Shown here: piece after piece, positions 34,165 through 46,040 of the stretch
Position numbering within the stretch: position 1 is the stretch's first letter
Layout of the letters: each line of letters begins with the position of its first letter
Assembly (NCBI RefSeq): GCF_029873635.1
Contig: NC_080420.1
Location: forward strand, 32,479,032 to 32,543,031
DNA from: Malania oleifera
Taxonomy: Eukaryota > Streptophyta > Magnoliopsida > Santalales > Ximeniaceae
Direction: 5' to 3'
Length of the DNA stretch: 64,000 nucleotides
Notes under the pieces: generated by a model
Told to the model about the DNA's origin: nothing
Database searches by the model: none
The model's input: only the letters and a program-made list of their open reading frames with translations
Position numbers and translations under genes: made by a program

Positions 34165-37146
34165 TGTTAAGAAATTTAATAGAATTATAATAAAAATAAA
34201 TAAACTCAAAACAAATATGATTCGCAATAATGCTAAAATATAGGTATCAAGTTCTCTTTAAGGAGATTTAAATCATTTGCAGTCTTTTTGATTTATCATA
34301 TTTATATAGGTTTTCTTTTTTTTTTTTTTTTTTTTTATTTCTTTTTTTTATTATTTTTTTTTATAACAAAACTCCAATTGACCTGTCTCTCTTTAAATAC
34401 AACAGTTCAATTTGAATCATATGACTTTTTCCATTTCTGTACAAAATAGAAAAGTTCAAAACTCTACAAAAGAATACATTCCTTTGGTTATCAAATTTTT
34501 TAGACTGAATGATGATGAAAATGATGTGAAGAGGTTGGTGTATCGAAATTATGTTATATAGAATTAAGACTGTAGGGGTCTATTAATAGGCCCAGTAAAT
34601 CTTTCGTTACCCATGCACCTAAAAAAAAGAGAGGATGTTTGTAAAATAAATTAGATACATATCCAAAATCAAGGTACACTCACATAAATGACTTATGGAT
34701 TAATGATATACATGAATGAAAAATTCATCTAAATGTAGATATAAATTTCTCAATTCAAGGTACATGTCTTATCCCACGATACATTCACTCCACATATAAA
34801 TTAATAGTATTAAAATATTAAAAATACACTAATAATTCCCCCTTATTTTAATATAATGAATACAACATGTATGTAGAAAGTTTAACAACCATAGAAAGAT
34901 AATTATGCATAATGAAGGTGCTGCATTGAAGCTTCACTTAGTGAACTATCTTACTCAGACAGAGTAGGTGTATAAGTTGGGTCTAAGACTTTGAACAATG
35001 ATTACTTAAGGAAAATAAAGTAGCACTGCTTACACATAATAATTTAAATGTTGGCATGAATTTTAAAAGCCAACATATTTTGGCCTTGTGCTAATTCCAG
35101 TTTCCTGAGTATATTTGAGAATAAGCCTAATTCTCATAGAAAGTGGCTCCACTAATTCTCGTTATAGGATAAATGCACTTAAACCATAAGATTAAGTTTA
35201 AAAATTATACATTTCTTGCGACCGCCATATGATTCGTTCTTTTCGTTGAACCTAATTATAGGATCGTTGGTCCTTGGGTTGGGTATCCTCATACGAGGTT
35301 CATGATTCTATATGCTTCAACATTATCCCCCTTATATTTCCAAACCCTTTCTTTTTTCAGGACTAGTAAAGGATTGTAAGGCTTTAGTATATCTTACTAA
35401 TTCACATAATGATGTCATACTTAAATATGATCTCATAAGACGTGTTTCCTTTTTCTAGATTCTAGATTTACTATATAATAATAATTCACTCTACTAATTG
35501 CAATAGTGCTATCACAATTAATTAGGATATGTTGGTATTGTTTTTTTTTTTTTTGCCAAAATGAAATTTCATATAATATATCTCTCAACCAACTTGCTTC
35601 CTCACCAACTGATGCTAAAGTATTTACCTCACCTTCCACAGTTGAGCTAACAATTATTTTTATTCTTTAGATTCGACGAATAGTAACACCACCTAAAGTA
35701 AAAATAAACCAGTAGTGGAAAGGAAATCATTGACAAAGTATTTTGATAGGTTCACAAAAAACCTTTCAAATACTAAAAGTACTTGGTTAAAACTAAGCAA
35801 TAATTTGTTGTTGTATAAACTAATTATTTCATTATTACGTTTCAAGAGCAATCCCAATCTTTCTACTGACAGTTTAGAAGATCTACTAAGTACTCCTATG
35901 CATACGCCAATGGCAGGTTCTAGTTAAACAATTACATATTAAGCTATCAATTTAATGCTACTACATTCCTTTTGGATTTCTCGCTTCATTTTCACTCTTA
36001 TTGGAAAATTAGTGATTTACTAAAATCAAACGGAGTAGCAAATATCCTACATTATCGTAACCGTTTTCTTCTTAAATTCTTAATGTAATGCAATGATCAA
36101 GGAACTTATACATAAGATGATCTGAGATTTTCATGTCTATAATAACATTAACCTCGCTTAAATATTTTATCTCAAAATGCTTTTTGAGCATTTTATTTAT
36201 TTATTTATGACATGCAAATTTGAACCAAAAATTAACAAGTCATCCACATATAGGCTAACATGAGAGCCTTCCATTCTTTTCCAAATTTTTTCTTAGACCT
36301 TAATTGAAGTTTTTTAAGAAAATGGTCATTAGGCAAAGTATTGTGTTCAGAAGAATTTGAACTTACCTTATTTGAGTTCATTTCTTTGTGCGTATTCACC
36401 ACCATCCACAAGAAATTGAACTTACCTTGTTTGAGTTCATTTCTTGATGCTTGATCACTTTCGATCTCTTGAAGTGAATTCCTTTAAACTGAAAAAGCTT
36501 GTTGAGATATCCAATATTTTCATTAGACTTTTTAACTATAGGCTCCATATATTAAATTTCCTTAAAATTGTTAGGAAATTTAATAGACTATAAAAAAAAT
36601 TCAAAAACAATACAAATCGAGTCACAATAAAGGTGAAACATAGATATTTGCAAATTTTAAAGTATTCAAGCCTTTGTGATTTTTTCAACTTAGCCCACAA
36701 ACTGGTGTAGCAGAACTCCAATTGATTTGTCTCTCCTAGGATACAACAATCCAATTTAAATCATATGACTCTCTCTAATTCTGCACAAAACAGCAGAGTC
36801 CAAATCTCTACAAAAGAACACCTTTCTTCAGTTATCAAACTCTCTAAACTCAAATGATGTTGAAAATAATGTGAAGAGGGTGATGTGTTGAAATTATGTT
36901 GTGTATAAATTATGCTACGTAGAGCAAGATTATAGGGGTCAATTTATAGGCAAACTAAACCTTTCGTTACCTATACACCTAATAAATAAGATATATCTAA
37001 AATAAATTAGACACATACCCAAAATCAAGATACAGATACATAAATGACTTATTGATTCATGAGATATATGAATTAAAAACTCATTTAAATGTAGATACAT
37101 TTCTTAATCCAAGATATATGCCTTCTCCCAAGATATATTAACTCCA
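34165..37146 (-). mobile_element. Ty1/Copia element, internally deleted, old (fossil)
   Basis: Two direct LTRs are visible: 36569-37146 (5' LTR on the minus strand) and 34165-34828 (3' LTR). The 3' LTR is preceded by a purine-rich tract (AAGGGGGAATTATTAG on the minus strand, about 34829-34844). The inner part keeps only reverse transcriptase and RNase H remains. The RNase H has a GEEASWLR block near 35580-35610. Gag and integrase are missing. The LTRs differ by roughly a fifth, so the insertion is old. It is broken many times. The outer end abuts the start of a plus-strand Tat-type LTR at 37147. Confidence 0.7.
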
Positions 37147-39099
37147 TGTAGGACAACCCCATTTGTTTGAGTCGGATCTAATAAAATCTATTTCTGCTAC
37201 AATTCTTGGTACAATAAAAAAGGTTAGCAACCTACAAGAAACTAAAAATAATAAAACTACCCAAAAATAAAACTTCTCGTGGGCCAACTCTTTATGCTTA
37301 TTCTTGCATACATCACAAGAGAAATTTAATTAGCAATTAGGCTCCAAAACCAACCCCCACCATAACCACACGGTCCATCCATTTGTTTTCCCTTCAATGC
37401 TCAATCACGTAGTAACTTGCAATTCAAAATAAAAAAATCAACAATTTATTCAAATTCAATTGCTCGATCCGTAGTAAAAGCAATCACCACTTCCCTCCTC
37501 CCCCCCCCCCCCTCCCTTTGTTTTCCCTTGCTTGAGCAACGCCCGTCGCCTGAGTTTGCGAGATTACAAACGATGGGGCAAGGTTCTGCCAAGTGAGGCC
37601 CGGAAAGAAGCCAAAAAATCATCAAAGAAAGAGGCGAGTTAGGAGTTGAGAAGCCGCCAAAGCGAGACAGAACACCCTAGGCTCGAATTCCACCGAAGTG
37701 ACAGCTTTGCTACTACGCCAGTACTGGAGAGTGACCTTAAGTCTTTATCGTTACTCTGATCTCCTTTGCTCTTTTTTGGTTTTTTGTATTTAGTCGTTTC
37801 TTCTTAATTTCATATTTGTCTGTATTGTGGTTGAGGTAATGGGTCCTTTTAATTAAAGTGGGTTTGATCAAGCAAATGTTACCAACATATGTGAGACAAT
37901 TCAGTTGCGCGCCATGGATTATGTGTAAACCAGCTCATGCCTCTACTCCTCCCCCCCCTCCTTCCGTATAGGATTCAACCTGTTATTCAGTTTGCCAAAA
38001 TGACATTGATTTATTGTGAAACCACTTACCCCCTGGCCCCACTATGATGGATTTGAGTCTGTGATATTAATTTCTCCCTTTTCAATCTTTTTATCAAAAA
38101 ATCTTAAGCATTAAAATCATTCTCTACCTAAACCCAAAATGAAAGCCCCACAATCACGAGAACCCCAATCTGTCTTTTTATTTACATCTCCTCGACATGT
38201 TCTCTGAATGATCCAAAATATCCCATTTGATCCTAAACATGTAGATGGGAAGCTGCTTTCTCCTCAACCTCAACATAACAAAAAGTTGCCGGTCAACTTG
38301 GCCCGGAAAAACCCCAACACAATCTAGATCGAAGGGACTAGATCAATGGACCCCAATCCGAGACCCCAGTCCACACACCACGATCTATGAAACACGGACT
38401 GCCCGGGGGGGGACCTATGTGTAGTTTGATCTAGGTCCCATGTCAACATGACCCTTGAACCCAACGCCAACGCTCATTTGTCCTCATCTAGCACAGTCAA
38501 TCACCCCAATATCTCATAGCCCAATAAGCCCACCTCCCCGTAAGCCCAACCCCCCCCCTTCAACCCACATCCCTACACTCACCTCCCCCCCTTTCCATCC
38601 CGCTCATTACTCCATTCCCACAGGACTCCTGAACCTACTGGGTTGGCTCTAACTCCACCTAAGTTGGATTCCATTGAAACCATGTTCCCAAGTTACATTA
38701 ATCCTGCCCCGCCTCAAACCCCCAACATGCCTCCATCCCCTCACACTCCGACCTTGCTCCATTTATCTCGCTCCCTCGCTTGGCCTCCCTTCTTTTTTAA
38801 AACCCCCCTTTCTTCCTTCTTTCCCCTTTTCTACCCCCTGTCCCCCTCTCCCCCCCCTTCGGCCCCTTCCCCCCCTCCCATCCCCTCTTGCGTCTTGTTC
38901 TGGGCCCCCCCCCACTTCCCCCCCTCCCCTCCCTCCCTCCACCTCCCCTTCCGTGCGTCCCTTTTTTCATAGACTCTACTAGCCGTCCATATTGGTACCA
39001 TTCACGACCACCGGGTTTTGTTGGATCTGTCCCGTTCTTACGGTGATAATTGGTTCTTTCTTCCCTTTTAGAGGACCGGTTTTTTAGTAGTGACGAGTA
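37147..39099 (+). other. Low-quality contig end over a Tat-type LTR
   Basis: This is the same sequence as 46041 to about 47460, but heavily corrupted. Short stretches still match (for example GGGTTTGATCAAGCAAATGT), while many bases are changed or added, mostly to C. C-rich runs are at 37500-37515 and 38800-38950. The last 100 bases match nothing in the other copy. Open frames here (38455-38982, Pro-rich) are noise. Confidence 0.75.
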
Positions 39100-39199
39100 N
39101 NNNNNNNNNNNNNNNNNNNNNNNNNNNNNNNNNNNNNNNNNNNNNNNNNNNNNNNNNNNNNNNNNNNNNNNNNNNNNNNNNNNNNNNNNNNNNNNNNNN
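39100..39199. other. Assembly gap of exactly 100 N
   Basis: The run is exactly 100 N, the conventional placeholder for a scaffold join of unknown size. It separates two copies of the same 8.2 kb sequence. Confidence 1.
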
Positions 39200-41763
39200 T
39201 TAATGATTGACGCCTAACTAAGTGTCCTTAGTGGAGTTTTTCCCACCCCAAGCTGTCCATAACGTTTTCAAGCAGGGTTTCATAATGACGAGGGTAATAT
39301 TAATATTTATGTTTTCGATAGAGTAGCCACAACTTTTATTTTCTTAGGTGCGGTTACTTCACCTAATTAGTACTCATTTATTGGTTTTTTTTTTAAAAAA
39401 AAACTATTCCTAAGGCCTAAGAACTAGTATCCTGTCTATTTTTTACCAACCTGAGATCGAAGAGTATATTTTACACGATAGGAGACATTAAGCACCCCCC
39501 CTACCACACTCATTCAATGAACGGTACTTAATTAACTCTGAATTAACTCAAATTAAATCAAAATGGTCCGTAATAATCCAACTTCAAAACAATCTCTAAC
39601 TATTGAAAATTTCAAAATAGTGACATAAAATCAATTGTGATTTAGGAATGTCCTAATAAAACCCTCTTAAGAAAGGGATCTTCTTATATAAACATGCTCA
39701 GACTATTATAAGTGAGGTTTGAATACCGCGTTATCCTTTATTTTATCATCGTTAATGCACACATCACATGCACACTACATGCATATACAATATAAAATGA
39801 TCACGCAAATGTACCAAATGTTAGCAAAATAATTTTTCCAAAACTTCTCCAAGTTCCAATTTTTCTTTTTTTCAAAAATTTCTATAATTTTTCAAGATTT
39901 TTTTTAAAAACAATTTTCTATTTCTTTTTCTAACGATTTTAAAGGAATTTTATATCCAATTTATTTAGGTTTTGGTATTCTTTTGTTTCATTTTGTTTGA
40001 TCCTTGAGTAAAAAAATGACTCAATAATTTTTCATCATCTATTTTTTAATGATTTTTTTTTTTTACTATTTTTTCCCCAATTTTGATTTAAAAAAAAAAA
40101 AATTTAATAAAATAATATTAAATTAAAAAATCAAAGAAGCGGCTCAAGGGGTTAAACCAACTTAACCGGTTTTGAACTAGGTGCAATGATCAACTGAGTT
40201 GACCCTGGTCATGCAAAGAGGAAGTGGGGAATCGTCTGGGGTGGGGGGCACGTGTTTAGTCACACACACGATGACACTTGGCTGCAACTGGGCAATTTTT
40301 TTTTTTTTTTTTTTTTTCGAATCAGGATATGAGGAATGATGGGCACAAGGTGTTGGAAATGGATGGCTGACGTGAAGTGATCCGACTATCTAGAGAAATA
40401 CCATTTGGAGTGAGACGACTAGGGATCGTGCCATGTCATCCTCTAAACGTGCGGGTATCCCCTGGTGACCCGCCATGTGTCCCCAACCGTCCGTATAGTG
40501 ACATGTGTCCTACTTAAATTTTTTTTTTTTGAGAATTTTATATATATCTTTCTATTTTTCTAGTTTATGGATTCGAGTTCTATTCGAAAAAATTTTAGAA
40601 TCTTTGTTGTTGATTTTTCAAACTTTGGGGCTTCTGTTTGGGGAGTGAAAATTTTATTTTGAGACTTAAGGATTTTATTTCCGAGGTTTTGGGCATCAAC
40701 CTTTAAAGGACCTATTAATTCATGTTAAAAACCCTTAATAACGTTCTTATCTCAAAAAATTTCTAGTGCGTTTGTTCTGAAGCTTTACTCAATCATGCAT
40801 TTTACAAACTCAACTTCTAATTGAACATTCATAACAAATCAATGCATTAAAATGAACCGAACAAAAAAAATTGATTACCTACCTTCTAAAGTCTCTTTTT
40901 GCTCTTGCTTTGTTGCCTAATCTAACTCTTCTTTTCTTTAATCTCCTTACTCTGTCTTGTCTTTTTTCTCTGCAGCTTTCATGCTGTTTCATTCATCTGT
41001 TCTTCCTCTCGACAAAGTCTTTCCTTTCCAATTTCTCTATCTCACTTTTAGCCTCTCTGTTTCTTGGTATCAATTTTTTTTTTTCTTGTTTTCTCCCAAT
41101 TTCCATTTACGAAACACTATTTTAGAGGAAGATAACAATCAATTTTTATTGACCAATCAATTTAAACACATCGATTGATTTACATTTTAATTTTTATAAA
41201 CTAACTAAAATTTTCTCTTTTTTATGCGTACAAGTCCCTGAATTATTTTTTTTTCTTTTTTAAATTCATATATATATATATATATAATTTTTAAATTTAT
41301 TTTTTTTTATTGTAACTAAAAAAGATTTATATTTACTATATCAAATCTCAAACAAAATAAGATTTCATAGAAATAATAAAGGAGAGAGGGGTCCACTATT
41401 AATTGCATGAACCCCTATGTCCCGAACTCATATTAATATCATTAGATTTTGACTGTTTACGAAAGATTGAACCCCCGCCCATAATGAAGTTTAGGCACCC
41501 ACCAATCCAGCCAATCAGTGAAGCCACCCACTCATTTCCAGCAGCCTATGGCAGCCACAACCTCCCCTTCAAACCCACCTTCCTTTCCCCCCACCCCAAA
41601 AAAAAAAAAAAAAAACCATTAAATACTCTAAAGCTATACTATTTTTAAACCCGCTTTCCCCTCACTCCTCCTCCTCCTTCCTCCTTCTTCTTCTTCTTCT
41701 CTTCCATTCAAATTCCAGTTTTTCCAAAAACGGACCAGAAAACTGGGGCAATCGTTGGGATTT

Positions 41764-42342
41764 GCTTCACGTGGCACCATCCTCCGCGCTCCTCCTCTCC
41801 CTCCATCGCTAAACGCCTGAGAGCACCGAATCACCACCCCTCCAACTCACCGGCAATCAACAATTTCTCAATAACCGCGATGAGCTCCAGTCTCGAGGAT
41901 GTCAATCTCCGCCCGTTCGATCGCCGACCTCAACCTTGGCCCACCCTCAACTCCGTGTTTCGTGGCCGTCGATTTCCGAAGCGGGACGCCGAGAAGATCC
42001 CGGGTGGCGCTGAGCACACCGACACCGCTCCTGTGGGTCGAGTACAGCAAGACCTCGGAAGCCCGTCGCGTTTTGCTAGGGCAACGGTTTCGTGCGTCCC
42101 TAACGCCATCATATGGGGGGGGACGTGGTGGTTGACCCCCCCCCCTCCTTCCAAGGGTGGCCTGGGGAAGGCCGTGATGGAGAGTATGGTGAACCGAAAC
42201 GTTACGGAAGGGCATCACCAACATTGCTCTGTATTCGGAGCCCCGGGTCATCGGTTCTCAGGCCTCTCGGCTTTGTTGCGACCCGACGGGATTCCGAGGA
42301 ATGGTCTACTCCAGAAAACAGAAGAACAAAAATATTTTTGAG
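41764..42342 (+). pseudogene. Corrupted second copy of the GNAT gene (likely artefact)
   Basis: This matches the GNAT CDS at 33309-33872 over its whole length. The start codon is altered, and about twenty small insertions and deletions shift the frame repeatedly, many in G or C runs (for example added G near 42117 and added C near 42140). Overlapping frames at 41880-42341, 41899-42135 and 42113-42352 are fragments of it. Since the same error style fills the surrounding non-coding DNA, I read it as a poorly polished duplicate of one gene rather than a true pseudogene. Confidence 0.8.
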
Positions 42343-42627
42343 GGATTTTTAATTTTTATTTTCGCTTTTAAATTTGAAACTCTCTGTTATTTTTTTTTTT
42401 TTCCATGGTAACTAGCTAATTTATTAGCATTATCAGCTACTTTTGTTTCTATGAAATTGTACTCGTTAAAATTTTCCTTTGTTATAAATTTACTAAATTT
42501 AATATATATAAATATAACTTTCAATTTATCGCAAATTTATTTTTCAATTACAATTTTGATGATATTCAATCTGAGTAATAAGAGGTCAACTTTGAATATG
42601 CAGTTAGACATATTTTAATTGGTTTTA

Positions 42628-44640
42628 TGTTAATAAATTTAAAATAGAATATAATAAAAATAAAATACCGCAAAACAAATATGATCTCGCAATAATGCTA
42701 AAATATAGGTATCACTTTCTCTTAAAAAGATTTAAATTATTTCAGTCTTTTTTGATTTATCCTATAAAAATTCTTATAACAAAACTACACATTGACCTGT
42801 TCTCTCTTTAAAACAACAGTTCAATTTGAACATATGACTTTTTTTCTTCCACTTCTGTATAAATAGAAAAGTCCAAAACTCACAAAATATACATTTCTTG
42901 GTTGTCAAAACTTTTTTAGATTTGAATGATTAAGTTGAAAATGATGTGAAAGAGGTTGGTGTAATCAAATTATTTTATATGAAAAAAAAAAATGAGACTG
43001 TAGGGTCTATTAATAGGCCCGAATAAATCTTTCGTTATCCCATGCACCTAAAAAAAAAGAGAGGATGTTTGTAAAATAAATTAGATACATATCCAAAATC
43101 AAGGTACACTCACATAAATGACTTATGGATTAATGATATACATGAATGAAAAATTCATCTAAAGTAGAATCTAGAGGCGGTGGGGAGTAAGTTCAGAGTA
43201 CTAAATTATGTGGAATTTAGGAGGGAGGGGGTGGTGGGAAGGAAATTTCTCAATTCAAGGTACATGTCTTATCTCAAGATACATTCACTCCACATATAAA
43301 TTAATAGTATTAAAACATTAAAAATACACTAATGATTCCCCCTTATATTAATATTATGAATACAACATGTATGTAGAAAGTTTAACAGCCAAAGTAAGAT
43401 AATTATGCATAATGAAGGTGCTGCATTGAAGCTTCACTTAGTGAACTATCTTTACTCCAGAGTTAGTAGTGGTCTCAGACTTGAACTATGATTGCTTAAG
43501 AAAAACAAACTATCACTGCTTACACATAATAATTTAGATGTTGGCATGAGTTTAAAAGCCAACATGTTTTGGCCTTGTGCTAATTCCAGTTTCATGAGTA
43601 TATTTGAGAATAAGCCTAATTCTCATAGAAAGTGGCTCCACTAATTCTAGTCATAGGATAAATGCACTTACACCATAGAGATAAGTTTAAAAATTATACA
43701 TTTCTTGCGACCGCCATATGATTCGTTCTTTTCGTTGAACCTAATTATAGGATCGTTGGTCCTTGGGTTGGGTATCCTCATACGAGGTTCATGATTCTAT
43801 ATGCTTCAACATTATCCCCCTTGATATATTCCAAACCCTTTCTTTTTTTAAGGACTTAGTTAAAGGATTTGTAAGGCTCTTAGTATATCTTATATAATTC
43901 ACATTAATGATGTCATTACTTAAATATGATCTCATAGACTGTGTTTCCTTTTTATAGATCTAGATTTACCACTATAATAATAATTCACTCTACTAATTGC
44001 AATAGTGCTATCACAATTAATTAGGATATGTGGTATTGTTTTTTTTTTTTTTTTTCCAAAATGAAATTTCATATAATATATCTCTCAACCAACTTGCTTC
44101 CTCACCAACTGATGCTAAAGTATTTACCTCACCTTCCACAGTTGAGCTAACAATTATTTTTTTATTCTTTTAGATTTCGAAGAAATAGTACCACCACCTA
44201 AAGTAAAAATATAACCAGTAGTAGAAAGGAAATCACTTGACAAAGTATTTTGATCGGTATCACAAAAACCTTCAAATACTAAAAGATACTTTGTAAAAAA
44301 TAAGCAATAATTTTTTGTATCAACTAAAGTATTTCCATTATACGTCAATAAAAGAAGAAACACAAAAAACAAAACAAAACAAAAAAACAAAAAAACAATA
44401 AAAATAAAAAAAAAAAAAAAAACAAAAAAACAACACCAAAAAACACAAAAAAAAACAAACAGAAAAAACACCAACACAACACAAACCAAACAACCAAAAA
44501 AGAAAAAAAAAACCAAAAACAAAACAAAAAAAGCACCAACCCCCACAAACCACAACCAGCAGTTGTTGTTTTGTTTGTGTTTGGTTGGGTTGTTTGGTTG
44601 CTTTGGTGTCCCACCCCCACCCCCCCCCCCCCCACCCCCC

Positions 44641-44673
<33 letters not shown>

Positions 44674-46038
44674 CCCCCCCCCCCCCGCCCCCCCCCCCAC
44701 CCCCCCTCCACCCACCCCCCCCCCCGCCCCCGCAATCCAATATTCTCTACTTGACTAGTTAGAAGATCTACTAAGTACTCCTATTGCATACGCAATGGCA
44801 GTTCTAGTTAAATCAATTACATATCTTAAGCTATCAATAATGCTACTACATTCCTTTTGATTATCGCTTCATTTTCACTCTTAATTGGAAATTAGTGATT
44901 ACTAAAATCAAAAGGAGTAGAAATATACTTACATTTATCGTAACCGTATTCATTCTAAATTTTCTTAATGTAATGCAACTGATCAAGAAATATACCATCA
45001 GATGATCTTATAATTTTCATGTCTATAATAACATTAACCTCGCTTAAATATTTTATCTCAAAATGCTTTTTGAGCATTTTATTTATTTATTTATGACATG
45101 CAAATTTGAACCAAAAATTAACAAGTCATCCACATATAGGCTAACATGAGAGCCTTCCATTCTTTTCCAAATTTTTTCTTAGACCTTAATTGAAGGTTTT
45201 TAAGAAAATGGTCATTAGGCAAAGTATTGTGTTCAGAAGAATTTGAACTTACCTTATTTGAGTTCATTTCTTTGTGCGTATTCACCACCATCCACAAGAA
45301 ATTGAACTTACCTTGTTTGAGTTCATTTCTTGATGCTTGATCACTTTCGATCTCTTGAAGTGAATTCCTTTAAACTGAAAAAGCTTGTTGAGATATCCAA
45401 TATTTTCATTAGACTTTTTAACTATAGGCTCCATATATTGAATTTCCTTAAAATTGTTAGGAAATTTAATAAGACTATAAAAAAAATTCAAAACAAATAC
45501 AAATACGATTCACAATAAGGCTGAAACATAGATATCTTGCAATTTTAAAGATATTCAAGCCCTTTGTGATTTTTTCAACTTAGCCCACAAACTGGTGTAG
45601 CAGAACTCCAATTGATTTGTCTCTCCTAGGATACAACAATCCAATTTAAATCATATGACTCTCTCTAATTCTCACAAACAGCAAGATCCAAATCTCTACA
45701 AAAGAACACCTTCTCTTCAGTTAGCAACTCTCTACACTCAAATGATGTGAAAAAATGTGAAGATGGTGTGTGTTGAAATTAATGTTGTGTATAAATTATG
45801 CTACGTAGAGCAAGATTATAGGGGTCAATTTATAGGCAAACTAAACCTTTCGTTACCTATACACCTAATAAATAAGATATATCTAAAATCAAGTCGACCC
45901 AGTCCGCACAAATCAACAGATACAAGGATACATAAATGACTTATTGATTCATGAGATATATGAATTAAAAACTCATTTAAATGTAGATACATTTCTTAAT
46001 CCAAGATATATGCCTTCTCCCAAGATATATTAACTCCA
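42628..46038 (-). mobile_element. Second rendering of the Copia fossil
   Basis: Same element, orientation and neighbours as 34165-37146, with added low-complexity blocks at about 43165-43245 and 44345-44755. It is most likely the same insertion seen twice. Confidence 0.7.
44345..44755. repeat. A/C-rich then poly-C block absent from the sister copy
   Basis: About 200 bases of AAAC/ACA-type repeats, a short GT-rich inverted stretch, and about 130 bases of nearly pure C replace some 35 bases of normal sequence found at about 35840-35875. It yields long Gly-, Phe- and Pro-rich frames on both strands that have no biological look. It is probably a consensus or base-calling artefact. Confidence 0.75.
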
Positions 46039-46040
46039 TA

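Noticed and set aside
38455-38982. Proline-rich frames
   Set aside because: They lie in the corrupted C-biased contig end next to the N gap.
44154-44762. Long Gly-, Phe- and Pro-rich reading frames on both strands
   Set aside because: They arise from A/C repeats and a poly-C block that is absent from the sister copy of the same region; likely sequence noise.
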